NCBI RefSeq assembly: GCF_000280905.1
Contig: NZ_ALAP01000101.1
Span: 1 to 57,109 of the forward strand
Source: Streptomyces sp. AA1529
GTDB lineage: Bacteria; Actinomycetota; Actinomycetes; Streptomycetales; Streptomycetaceae
DNA: 57,109 nucleotides
Direction: 5' to 3'
The notes under the pieces were generated by a model that saw only the letters and a list, made by a program, of their open reading frames with translations, was not told the DNA's origin and ran no database searches. Shown here piece after piece: positions 31,761 through 39,770 of the stretch. The translations under genes were made by a program, and so were the position numbers. The stretch's first letter is position 1. The number at the start of each line of letters is the position of its first letter.

Positions 31761-34061
31761 GTGCCGCGCAACACGCACGACACTGCCCCGGACACGGAAC
31801 GAGACGAGGAGAAGCCCGACTCGGCGACCGGCCGGCCCAACACCCCCACGCGGCCCGGCGCATGGCGCCGGGCGCGCTGGGTGCGCGTCGTGCGACCGCT
31901 GGCGGCGCTGCTGGCGGCGCTGTGCGTGGCGGCGCTGGCGACGGTGGGCACCCTGCGCAACACGGTCCTGGACCGCGGCTACTACCAGCACGTCCTGGAC
32001 GAGGAGCGGGCCTACGACCGGCTCTACGACGAAGTGCTCGTCGCCCCCGAGGCCCAGCCGGTCACCCGCAGCCTGCTGGCGCGCCTGCCGGTGCCCGAGT
32101 CCGTGGTGACCGCGAACCTCAAGACCGTCCTGCCCCCGGCGACGGTGCGCGAGCTCACCGACGAGCAGATCGCCGAGGTCACCAGCTATCTCCGAGGCGA
32201 GAAGGACACCCTCTCCGTCTCGGTCGACCTCTCCCCGGTGCTGGCGAACATGGACAAGCTCGCCGAGGTGTACCTCGGCGGACTGGTCTCCCAGGCCCAG
32301 GGCCGCGACAAGGCCGACTTCCCGGCCGCCGTGAAGCGCATCGACGCGGCGCTGGACGATGTCGCCGCCGGACGGCGCCCCGCCGACCTGCCCACCGTCG
32401 ACCTGAGCGACCGTGCGGTGCGGGACATCAGCAAGCTGCTGCTCTCCGCCGTGCCCGAGGAGCAGCGCAAGACCCTGCGCCCGCAGATCGAGGGCGCGCT
32501 CGGGGTGGGGGACGTCGCCACGGCCCTCGCCGCGGTGGGACCGCACGTGATCGGCGGACGCGCGGGCGCCGGAGCCGACGAGGGTGAGCGGGAACTGCTG
32601 CGCATCACCGAGGGCGGCCGATGGGACGTCGTCAAGGACCTGGACAGCGGGGGCGTGTACACCGGCCCGCTGGAGGAGGCACGGGGCTTCACCCGGCTCG
32701 CACTGGGCTGGGTCTACCCGCTCGCCGTCGTCGTCGGGGCCCTGTCCGTCGCCTTCCTGTGGCTCACCGGACCCCGCCGCCGGCTGCGCCGGCTGCGCGT
32801 CGTCGGCTGGAGCATGGTCGCGGGCGGCCTCCTGACGGCCGGCCTGTTCCGGCTGGTGCAGTGGAAGGCGGACGGCCTGTGGGGGACGGCGCCGGGCTCC
32901 TGGCCGCCCTCGCTGGCCGTGCTGGTGGAGGATCTGGAGAGCACCGCGCTGAAGACGCTCACCGCCGCCGGAGCCTCCGCGGCCCTCACACCGGTCGCGA
33001 TCGGGGCGCTGCTGGCCGCGCTCTCCTACGTACGGCGGCGGCCCCGGGCCGCGCAGTCGCTGTCCACCAGGGGCCGTACCGGGATGCTGGCCGGTCTGTC
33101 GGCGGTCACCACCGCCGCGGTGGTGCTGGGGGTCACCTTCGTCCCGGCCGCCGCGAGCGGCTCCGGCTCCGAGCAGGCCCTGTGCAACGGCTCGGCCCGC
33201 GCCTGCGACCTGCGCTACGACCAGGCCGCCTACGTCGCCACCCACAACTCGATGTCGACGACCGCGGACCGTTTCATCAGCCCCCTCCAGGACGGCGACA
33301 TCACCGCCCAGCTCGACAACGGCGCCCGGGCGCTGCTGGTGGACACCCACACCTGGGAGCGGCCCGACCAGATCGCCGAGCGGCTGAAGGTCTCCGAGTT
33401 CGCCCCGGAGATGCGGGACAAGATCACCGGACTGATCGACGAGGCCACCCCCACCGAACCGGGCCTGTGGCTGTGCCATGCCGTCTGCCGCGGCGGCGCC
33501 ATCCCGCTCGTCGACACCCTGCGCGACATCCGCGCCTGGCTCGACGAGCATCCGGGGGAGGTCGTGACGCTGATCGTGCAGGACGGCATCACCGGGAAGC
33601 AGACGGAGTCCGCGTTCCGGAAGGCCGGCCTGGAGGACCTGCTGTTCACCCCCGACGACAACCCGAAGGCGGAGTGGCCGACGCTGGGCAAGATGATCGA
33701 GGACGACAAGCGCCTGGTCGTCTTCGCCGAGCACGCGGACGGGCCCGCGCCCTGGTACCGCAACTTCTACCGGTACGGAATGGAGACGCCCTACGCCTTC
33801 TCCTCCCCGGAGAAGATGTCGTGCGCGCCCAACCGGGGCGGGACGGGCAAGCGGCTCTTCCTGATGAACCACTTCATCACCAGCGGCGGCGGCAGCCGGA
33901 TCGACGCACGGGAGGTCAACGCGAAGGGATTCGTCCTCGACCGGGCCCGGCGCTGCGAGGCCGAGCGCGACCACCCGGTGAACTTCGTCGCCGTCGACTT
34001 CGCCAATCTCGGCGACGCGGCGGCCGCTGTGGACACCCTCAACGCGGGGCGGCGCCCCTGA
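31761..34061 (+). CDS. Membrane protein with extracellular PLC-like phosphodiesterase domain
   Basis: A 766-residue protein. After a charged cytoplasmic start there is a helix near residues 45-65 (LAALLAALCVAALATVGTL), an extracytoplasmic helical region (about 66-310), two or three helices (about 315-375 and 405-430) and a helix near 445-470 ending VTFVPAAASG. The C-terminal 290 residues resemble the PI-PLC X/PLC-like phosphodiesterase barrel: YVATHNSMSTT has the first catalytic histidine, ALLVDTHTWE the acidic segment, and LWLCHAVCRGGA the second histidine. This domain should lie outside the membrane. The GTG at 31761 follows AGGAG. Neither the substrate nor a partner gene is evident. Confidence 0.75.
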   Translation: MPRNTHDTAPDTERDEEKPDSATGRPNTPTRPGAWRRARWVRVVRPLAALLAALCVAALATVGTLRNTVLDRGYYQHVLDEERAYDRLYDEVLVAPEAQPVTRSLLARLPVPESVVTANLKTVLPPATVRELTDEQIAEVTSYLRGEKDTLSVSVDLSPVLANMDKLAEVYLGGLVSQAQGRDKADFPAAVKRIDAALDDVAAGRRPADLPTVDLSDRAVRDISKLLLSAVPEEQRKTLRPQIEGALGVGDVATALAAVGPHVIGGRAGAGADEGERELLRITEGGRWDVVKDLDSGGVYTGPLEEARGFTRLALGWVYPLAVVVGALSVAFLWLTGPRRRLRRLRVVGWSMVAGGLLTAGLFRLVQWKADGLWGTAPGSWPPSLAVLVEDLESTALKTLTAAGASAALTPVAIGALLAALSYVRRRPRAAQSLSTRGRTGMLAGLSAVTTAAVVLGVTFVPAAASGSGSEQALCNGSARACDLRYDQAAYVATHNSMSTTADRFISPLQDGDITAQLDNGARALLVDTHTWERPDQIAERLKVSEFAPEMRDKITGLIDEATPTEPGLWLCHAVCRGGAIPLVDTLRDIRAWLDEHPGEVVTLIVQDGITGKQTESAFRKAGLEDLLFTPDDNPKAEWPTLGKMIEDDKRLVVFAEHADGPAPWYRNFYRYGMETPYAFSSPEKMSCAPNRGGTGKRLFLMNHFITSGGGSRIDAREVNAKGFVLDRARRCEAERDHPVNFVAVDFANLGDAAAAVDTLNAGRRP

Positions 34062-34116
34062 GCGCCCCTGAACGCCGGGTGCGGCGCCGGCCGGCCGTGC
34101 TCGGCTCGGCGCCGGT

Positions 34117-34536
34117 TCAGGCCCGGGCGGCGCAGTCGGGGCACCGGCCCCGGTAGGTCAACTCGGCGCCGGAGACGGTGAAGCCGAACCGCTCGGAGGC
34201 CGGCAGGTCGGCCAGCGGGTCGCCATCGGGGTGGACGTCCCGGATGGTGCCGCAGTCGGAGCACACCAGATGGTGGTGTGACCGGTGCGCGTTGGGGTCG
34301 TAGCGCTTGGCGCGGCCGTCGGTGGCCACCTCGCGGACCTCGCCGAGCAGCACCAGCTCGCCCAGGGCGTTGTAGACGGTCGCGCGGGAGATCTCCGGCA
34401 GCCTGGCGGCCGCCCGTGCCAGTACCTCGTCCGCGGTGAGGTGGACGTGCTCGCCGTCGAGTACCTCGGCGACAACCCGGCGCTGGGCGGTCATCCGCCA
34501 GCCGCGTCGGCGAAGCCGTTCCAGCAGGTCACTCAT
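34117..34536 (-). CDS. Fur family peroxide/metal regulator (FurA/CatR type)
   Basis: A 139-residue Fur-family repressor. The winged helix (about 1-80) contains MTAQRRVVAEVL and ISRATVYNALGELVLLGEV, followed by the dimerisation domain with SHHHLVCSDCGTIRDV and RCPDC, which gives two CxxC zinc sites and the HHH metal-sensing region. It is divergent from katG across a 188-base region, the classic FurA/CatR-catalase arrangement of actinobacteria. It probably senses peroxide by metal-catalysed oxidation and releases the katG promoter. The ATG at 34536 is chosen because it starts the conserved helix; the longer reading crosses the promoter. Confidence 0.9.
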   Translation of the reverse strand: MSDLLERLRRRGWRMTAQRRVVAEVLDGEHVHLTADEVLARAAARLPEISRATVYNALGELVLLGEVREVATDGRAKRYDPNAHRSHHHLVCSDCGTIRDVHPDGDPLADLPASERFGFTVSGAELTYRGRCPDCAARA

Positions 34537-34599
34537 GCCACCAGCCCATTCGTCCCCCGACAGTCCACCGCCGGAGGGAATCCCGCAGTGGTTGTCGTA

Positions 34600-34627
34600 T
34601 TGACTTGGAATTCGTCCATCGTAGGAT
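34600..34627 (+). promoter_or_regulatory. katG promoter with overlapping Fur-like site
   Basis: TTGACT (34600-34605) and TAGGAT (34622-34627) are separated by 16 bases and form a good vegetative promoter toward katG. The spacer holds TTGGAATTCGTCCA, an imperfect inverted repeat around GAATTC. This matches the idea of a Fur-family repressor blocking the polymerase, which is inferred. Confidence 0.6.
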
Positions 34628-34724
34628 CGGCTCCAGCGACAGCCAAGGGGCAGGACACAGCAGGAAAAGACCGTCGTCGTCGGGCAGTTCCTGGGCCGTG
34701 GTCCGCCGAATCCGGAGGGATCCC

Positions 34725-36938
34725 ATGTCTGAGAATCATGAGGCGATCGTCGTGGACGCGAAGGCGGAGGGCGAGGGCTGCCCGGTCGCGCGCGCCCCTC
34801 ACCCGACACAGGGCGGCGGGAACCGCCAGTGGTGGCCCGACCGGCTGAATCTGAAGATCCTCGCCAAGAACCCCGCCGTGGCCGACCCGCTGGGCGACGG
34901 GTTCGACTACGCGGAGGCCTTCGCCGGCCTCGACCTCCCGGCCGTCAAGCAGGACATCGCCGAGGTGCTGACCACCTCGCAGGACTGGTGGCCGGCCGAC
35001 TTCGGCCACTACGGCCCCTTCATCATCAGGATGGCCTGGCACAGCGCGGGCACCTACCGGATCAGCGACGGGCGCGGCGGCGCCGGGGCGGGCCAGCAGC
35101 GGTTCGCCCCCCTCAACAGCTGGCCGGACAACGCGAACCTGGACAAGGCCCGCCGGCTGCTGTGGCCGGTCAAGAAGAAGTACGGCAGCGCGCTCTCCTG
35201 GGCCGACCTGCTGATCCTGGCCGGAAACGTCGCGCTGGAGTCCATGGGGGCCAGGACCTTCGGATTCGCCGGCGGCCGCGAGGACGTCTGGGAGCCCGAG
35301 GAGGACGTGTACTGGGGCCCGGAGAGGACCTGGCTGGGCGACGAGCGCTACACGGGCGACCGGGAGCTGGAGAACCCGCTCGGCGCAGTGCAGATGGGCC
35401 TCATCTACGTCAACCCGGAGGGCCCCAACGGCAATCCGGACCCGGTCGCCGCGGCCCGGGACATCCGGGAGACGTTCCGCCGGATGGCGATGAACGACGA
35501 GGAGACCGTCGCCCTGATCGCCGGCGGCCACACCTTCGGCAAGACCCACGGCGCGGGCCCGGCCGACCATGTCGGCGCCGACCCCGAGGCCGCCTCGCTG
35601 GAGGAGCAGGGCCTGGGCTGGCGCAACTCCTACGGCACCGGCAAGGGCGCGGACGCCATCACCTCCGGGCTGGAGGTCACCTGGACCGCCACGCCCACCC
35701 GGTGGAGCAACGCCTTCTTCGACAACCTCTTCGGCTACGAGTGGGAGCTGACCGAGAGCCCGGCCGGTGCCCAGCAGTGGCGGCCCAAGGACGGAGCCGG
35801 CGCCGGAACCGTCCCGCACGCCCACGACGCGTCGAAGAAGATCGCCCCGTCGATGCTCACCACGGACCTCGCGCTGCGCTTCGACCCCGTCTACGAGCAG
35901 ATCTCCCGCCGCTTCCACGGCAACCCCGAGGAGTTCGCCGACGCCTTCGCGCGTGCCTGGTACAAGCTCACCCACCGCGACATGGGACCCAAGTCGCTGT
36001 ATCTGGGCCCCGAGGTCCCCGAGGAGACCCTGCTGTGGCAGGACCCGCTGCCCGAGGCCGGGGCAGACGCCCTCGGAGCCGAGGACATCGCGGACCTCAA
36101 GGCCCGGCTGCTCGACTCGGGGCTGACCGTGGCGCAACTGGTCACCACCGCATGGGCGTCGGCCTCGACCTTCCGCGGCAGCGACAAGCGCGGCGGCGCC
36201 AACGGTGCCCGCATCCGCCTGGAGCCGCAGCGCGGCTGGGAGGTCAACAACCCCGACGAGCTGGCCGCGGTGCTGAGCACCCTGGAGTCCGTCCAGCGGG
36301 AGTTCAACTCCGGCGGCAGGCAGGTCTCGCTGGCCGACCTGATCGTCCTCGGCGGCTGCGCGGCGGTCGAGCTGGCCGCCCGGGACGCCGGATACGTGGT
36401 CGAGGTGCCGTTCGCGCCGGGCCGGGTCGACGCGACCGAGGAGCACACCGACGCGGAGTCCTTCGCCGCCCTGGAGCCCACGGCCGACGGGTTCCGCAAC
36501 CACCAGGGCAAGGGCAACCGGCTGCCGGCCGAGTACCTGCTGCTGGACCGGGCCAACCTGCTCACCCTCAGCGCCCCCGAGATGACGGTCCTCGTCGGCG
36601 GTCTGCGCGCCCTGGGCGTCAGCTCCGGCTCCGTGAAGCCCGGCGTGCTCACCGACACCCCCGGCAAGCTGACCAACGACTTCTTCGTCAACCTGCTCGA
36701 CCTCGGCACGACGTGGCGGGCCACCTCCGAGGACCAGAGCACCTTCGAGGGCCGGGACGCGGCCACGGGCGAGGTCCGGTGGACCGGCACCCGCGCCGAC
36801 CTGGTCTTCGGCTCCAACTCGGAGCTGCGCGCGCTGGCCGAGGTCTACGCGAGCGACGACGCGGGGGAGAAGTTCGTGCTCGACTTCGTCGCCGCCTGGG
36901 ACAAGGTGATGAACCTGGACCGGTTCGACCTGCGCTGA
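34725..36938 (+). CDS. katG: Catalase-peroxidase
   Basis: A 737-residue bifunctional heme catalase-peroxidase, the normal length for KatG. The distal residues Arg102, Trp105 and His106 are in IIRMAWHSAGTYR, and IAGGHTFGKTHG gives the proximal histidine. The tyrosine in MGLIYVNPEGPNG completes the Met-Tyr-Trp adduct needed for catalase activity. The C-terminal half repeats the fold without heme. It removes hydrogen peroxide in the cytoplasm. The ATG at 34725 follows GGAGGGA. It is divergent from a Fur-type repressor, which should control it. It could also protect cells against peroxide produced by the EncM and P450 chemistry, but nothing in the sequence shows that link. Confidence 0.97.
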   Translation: MSENHEAIVVDAKAEGEGCPVARAPHPTQGGGNRQWWPDRLNLKILAKNPAVADPLGDGFDYAEAFAGLDLPAVKQDIAEVLTTSQDWWPADFGHYGPFIIRMAWHSAGTYRISDGRGGAGAGQQRFAPLNSWPDNANLDKARRLLWPVKKKYGSALSWADLLILAGNVALESMGARTFGFAGGREDVWEPEEDVYWGPERTWLGDERYTGDRELENPLGAVQMGLIYVNPEGPNGNPDPVAAARDIRETFRRMAMNDEETVALIAGGHTFGKTHGAGPADHVGADPEAASLEEQGLGWRNSYGTGKGADAITSGLEVTWTATPTRWSNAFFDNLFGYEWELTESPAGAQQWRPKDGAGAGTVPHAHDASKKIAPSMLTTDLALRFDPVYEQISRRFHGNPEEFADAFARAWYKLTHRDMGPKSLYLGPEVPEETLLWQDPLPEAGADALGAEDIADLKARLLDSGLTVAQLVTTAWASASTFRGSDKRGGANGARIRLEPQRGWEVNNPDELAAVLSTLESVQREFNSGGRQVSLADLIVLGGCAAVELAARDAGYVVEVPFAPGRVDATEEHTDAESFAALEPTADGFRNHQGKGNRLPAEYLLLDRANLLTLSAPEMTVLVGGLRALGVSSGSVKPGVLTDTPGKLTNDFFVNLLDLGTTWRATSEDQSTFEGRDAATGEVRWTGTRADLVFGSNSELRALAEVYASDDAGEKFVLDFVAAWDKVMNLDRFDLR

Positions 36939-36979
36939 GCACGGCAGGCCGGCGCGCCCGACACGGGCGCCCGGCAGCA

Positions 36980-37010
36980 GGGCCCGGGCCGGCCTCGCCG
37001 GTCCGGGCCC
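36980..37010. terminator. Terminator between katG and LysR gene
   Basis: GGGCCCGG (36980-36987) pairs with CCGGGCCC (37003-37010), and the stem continues inward through a G-T pair to CCGG/CCGG, leaving a 5-base loop. It lies between convergent genes and can serve both. Confidence 0.7.
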
Positions 37011-37048
37011 GTTCCGGTCCTCCCCGGCGGGGCCGGGGTGCAGTGCGG

Positions 37049-37984
37049 TCAGTCCCCGCCGTCGCCGGGAGCCCCCTCGCCGTGCCCGGCCGCCCAGTGC
37101 CCGGCCACCGAGCGGAGCCGCGCGGCCGCGGCCGCGACGAGGCCCCCGCGGCGGGGATGCAGCCGTGCGTGCAGCACGATGCGCCTCCTGACCGCCGGGG
37201 TCAGCGGTACGGCCACCAGCGTGCCGGGCGGATCGGGCACCGCCAGCCGGGGCAGGACGGTGATGCCGATGCCGGCCCGCACCAGGCTGAGCGCGGCGTG
37301 GTGGTTGTCGAGCCGGGCGACGTAGCGCGGCGCGAACCCGGCCGCGGTGCAGGCGCCCAGGATGATCTGCCCGGTCGGGCTGTCGTAGATGTCGTGGTCG
37401 ATCCACGGCTCGGTGCGCAGCTCGCCCAGCGCGAGGGAGTGTGCGCCCGCCAGCGGATGCGCGGCCGGAAGGACCGCGAGCAGCTCCTCGGTGAGCAGCT
37501 CGTGGCGCCGGTACCCCTCCAGCCGGATCTCGGCTCCGTCGACGGGTTCGGTCCGGATGTCGAGGTCCGGCCGGCGGCGGCCGCGTCCGTCCACGGGCTC
37601 GTTCAGACTGACCTCCGTGGTGATGTTCGGCCGCAGCTCCCGGACCGCGCGCACCACCTCGGGGATCAGTTCTTCCGCAGCCGAGGCGAAGCAGGCCAGC
37701 GCCAGGTGCTCGCCCTGGCCCGCGCGCAGGTCCGCGACGGTGCGCTCCAGCCGGGCGAAGTCCGCGAGTATGCTCTGCGCCTGCTCCGCCAGGTGGAGTG
37801 CGGCGTCGGTGGGGACGATCCCCCGGCCCTCCTTCTCGAACAGCACCAGCCCGGTCTCCCTGGCGAGGGCGGCGAGGTGCTGGCTGATCGTCGCCGGCGA
37901 GTAGTTGAGGTTCCGGGCTGCGGCGTTGACCGATCCGGCCGCGAGCACGGCGTGCAGGATCTCCAGGCGGCGGGCGCTGAGCAT
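37049..37984 (-). CDS. LysR family regulator, DgdR-like by position
   Basis: A 311-residue LysR-type regulator. The helix-turn-helix is LHAVLAAGSVNAAARNLNYS at about residues 9-28, continuing PATISQHLAALARETGLVLF. The substrate-binding domain begins near residue 90 with LALACFASAAEELIPEVV. It is divergent from the 2,2-dialkylglycine decarboxylase gene, with 134 bases between starts. In Burkholderia cepacia dgdA is controlled by the divergent LysR gene dgdR, so the same role is likely here, with the dialkylglycine or its keto product as inducer. This analogy is by gene order and family. No clear T-N11-A box could be chosen. Confidence 0.88.
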   Translation of the reverse strand: MLSARRLEILHAVLAAGSVNAAARNLNYSPATISQHLAALARETGLVLFEKEGRGIVPTDAALHLAEQAQSILADFARLERTVADLRAGQGEHLALACFASAAEELIPEVVRAVRELRPNITTEVSLNEPVDGRGRRRPDLDIRTEPVDGAEIRLEGYRRHELLTEELLAVLPAAHPLAGAHSLALGELRTEPWIDHDIYDSPTGQIILGACTAAGFAPRYVARLDNHHAALSLVRAGIGITVLPRLAVPDPPGTLVAVPLTPAVRRRIVLHARLHPRRGGLVAAAAARLRSVAGHWAAGHGEGAPGDGGD

Positions 37985-38118
37985 GGACTCATCATAAGTC
38001 GCTGCCGAATGGTCCCTCGGTTTTGTTTGCTTGTTATGGGCGATGTCCGGAGGCGATGGTGGTGTGTGTCGGAAACCGGCGCCTCCTCCGCGAGGCGCCC
38101 GTCGGTGAGGAAGTGCAT

Positions 38119-39429
38119 ATGGACACCCCCTTCTGGGCAGATGCCGATCGCCTGCTGATCCGCTACGGCGCGCCCTTCAGCCCACGCGTCGTCGAGCGCG
38201 CCGCCGGAGCCTACGTCTACGACGACGAGGGCAACGCGATACTGGACTTCACCTCCGGCCAGATGAGCTCCGTACTCGGCCACTCACACCCCGACATCGT
38301 CTCGGCGGTCTCGAAGGGGATCGGGACGCTGGACCACCTCTTCAGCGGCATGCTCAGCCGTCCCGTCCTCGACCTGGCCGCGGCGCTCGCCGAGACCCTG
38401 CCGCCCGAGCTGGGCAAGATGCTGCTGCTGAGCACCGGAGCCGAGTCGAACGAGGCGGCGATCAAGCTCGCCAAGCTCTACACCGGCCGGTACGAGATCG
38501 TCTCCTTCGACCGCTCCTGGCACGGCATGTCCCACGGCGCCGCGTCGGCGACCTACTCTGCCGGGCGGCGCGGCTACGGGCCCCCGGCCCCCGGCAACTT
38601 CTCCCTGCCGACGCCGAACGCCTACCGGTCCCCGTTCCGCACCCCGGACGGTTCCTACGACTGGGAGGCGGAGCTGGAGTACGGCTTCGCCCTGGTCGAC
38701 CAGCAGTCCTCCGGGAGCCTCGCCGCGTGTCTGGTGGAACCGGTGCTCTCCTCGGGCGGCATCATCGAGCTGCCGCCCGGCTACCTCGCCCGCCTCAAGG
38801 AGCTGTGCGAGGAGCGCGGGATGCTGCTCATCCTCGACGAGGCCCAGACCGGGCTCGGCCGCACCGGGACGATGTACGCCTTCGAGCGCGACGGCGTCGT
38901 CCCGGACCTGCTGACCCTCTCCAAGACCCTGGGCTCCGGCCTGCCGGTGGCCGCTGTGCTCACCGGCGAGCACATCGAGCGGGTGTGCCACGAGCGGGGC
39001 TTCCTCTTCTTCACGACGCACGTCTCCGACCCGCTCGCGGCGACCGTGGGGGCCACGGTGCTCTCGGTGATCCGGCGCGACGGACTGGCCGACCGGGCGG
39101 CCACGCTCGGCCGGCAGCTCACCGCGCGGCTGGAGGACCTCCACGACCGCTATGAAATCGTCGGCGACGTCCGCGGCCGCGGCCTGCTCCAGGGCCTGGA
39201 ACTGGTCACCGACAGGCAGCGCAGGACCCCCGCCGACAAGGCCGGGCAGGCGGTCACCCAGGAGTGCCTGGACCGCGGACTGCACCTCAACATCGTCCAG
39301 CTCCCCGGCATGGGCGGCGTCTTCCGCATCGCGCCGCCGCTGACGGTGACGGAGGACGAACTCCACGCCGGAGTCGACATCCTCGCCGCCGCGATCGAGA
39401 AGGTCGCCCCCGGGCGGGCGGGCGCCTGA
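38119..39429 (+). CDS. dgdA: 2,2-dialkylglycine decarboxylase (PLP)
   Basis: A 436-residue class III aminotransferase fold enzyme. The diagnostic residues of Burkholderia DgdA are all present with an offset of three or four: Gln48 in TSGQMSS (Gln52), Trp134 and Met137 in SWHGMS (Trp138, Met141), Ser211 (Ser215), the PLP lysine Lys269 in LTLSKTLGSG (Lys272) and Arg403 in GVFRIAPP (Arg406). It decarboxylates 2,2-dialkylglycines such as 2-aminoisobutyrate to ketone and CO2, then transaminates pyruvate to alanine. ATG at 38119 is chosen for GAGGAAG upstream. It is divergent from a LysR gene. A demethylation operon follows after 341 bases. A different amino acid substrate remains possible. Confidence 0.85.
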   Translation: MDTPFWADADRLLIRYGAPFSPRVVERAAGAYVYDDEGNAILDFTSGQMSSVLGHSHPDIVSAVSKGIGTLDHLFSGMLSRPVLDLAAALAETLPPELGKMLLLSTGAESNEAAIKLAKLYTGRYEIVSFDRSWHGMSHGAASATYSAGRRGYGPPAPGNFSLPTPNAYRSPFRTPDGSYDWEAELEYGFALVDQQSSGSLAACLVEPVLSSGGIIELPPGYLARLKELCEERGMLLILDEAQTGLGRTGTMYAFERDGVVPDLLTLSKTLGSGLPVAAVLTGEHIERVCHERGFLFFTTHVSDPLAATVGATVLSVIRRDGLADRAATLGRQLTARLEDLHDRYEIVGDVRGRGLLQGLELVTDRQRRTPADKAGQAVTQECLDRGLHLNIVQLPGMGGVFRIAPPLTVTEDELHAGVDILAAAIEKVAPGRAGA

Positions 39430-39770
39430 CCGATGGGCCCGCACCCGGCTCCGCCGCCACCGCGCAGCCCCACGGCGGCAGGGGCCGGTGCGGCCCCCTA
39501 GCAGGTCCGGTGTGTTCCGGGAAGGGACACCGCACCTGTCGATCATGCAGGCGCTTTGCACGGTTTCCTGTGACTCCGCTTGATTGTCCGCCACGAGTGC
39601 CGCCCCCACGCTGGGGGTGTACCGCTCAGGGCGCACACGGCTGCGGCACGCTGCGTCCGGTCCGGCACTCCGTTCCCGCACGCCCGCACGCCGAGGGGAC
39701 GGAACGCCGCGACCACGCGGACATCCTGGCGACATCCCCCGGGCCGCCCGACGGGTTCACAAGGAGTGTC
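39430..39770 (+). other. Spacer between dgdA and the demethylase operon
   Basis: About 340 bases without a supportable gene. A stretch near 39540-39600 is lower in GC and may hold the promoter for the following operon. AAGGAG at 39761-39766 is the ribosome site of the next gene. No clear hairpin after dgdA was seen. Confidence 0.5.

Noticed and set aside
31323..33974. 883-codon minus-strand frame opposite the PLC-like gene
   Set aside because: It has no recognisable domain, and the plus strand has helices and PLC motifs with a proper ribosome site.
38023..38118. Longer N-terminus for DgdA starting at 38023
   Set aside because: It adds 32 residues without family similarity and overlaps the divergent promoter. 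The ATG at 38119 has a good ribosome site.
34829..38158. 1109-codon plus-strand frame across katG and the LysR gene
   Set aside because: It runs through katG in the wrong frame and antisense to the LysR gene.
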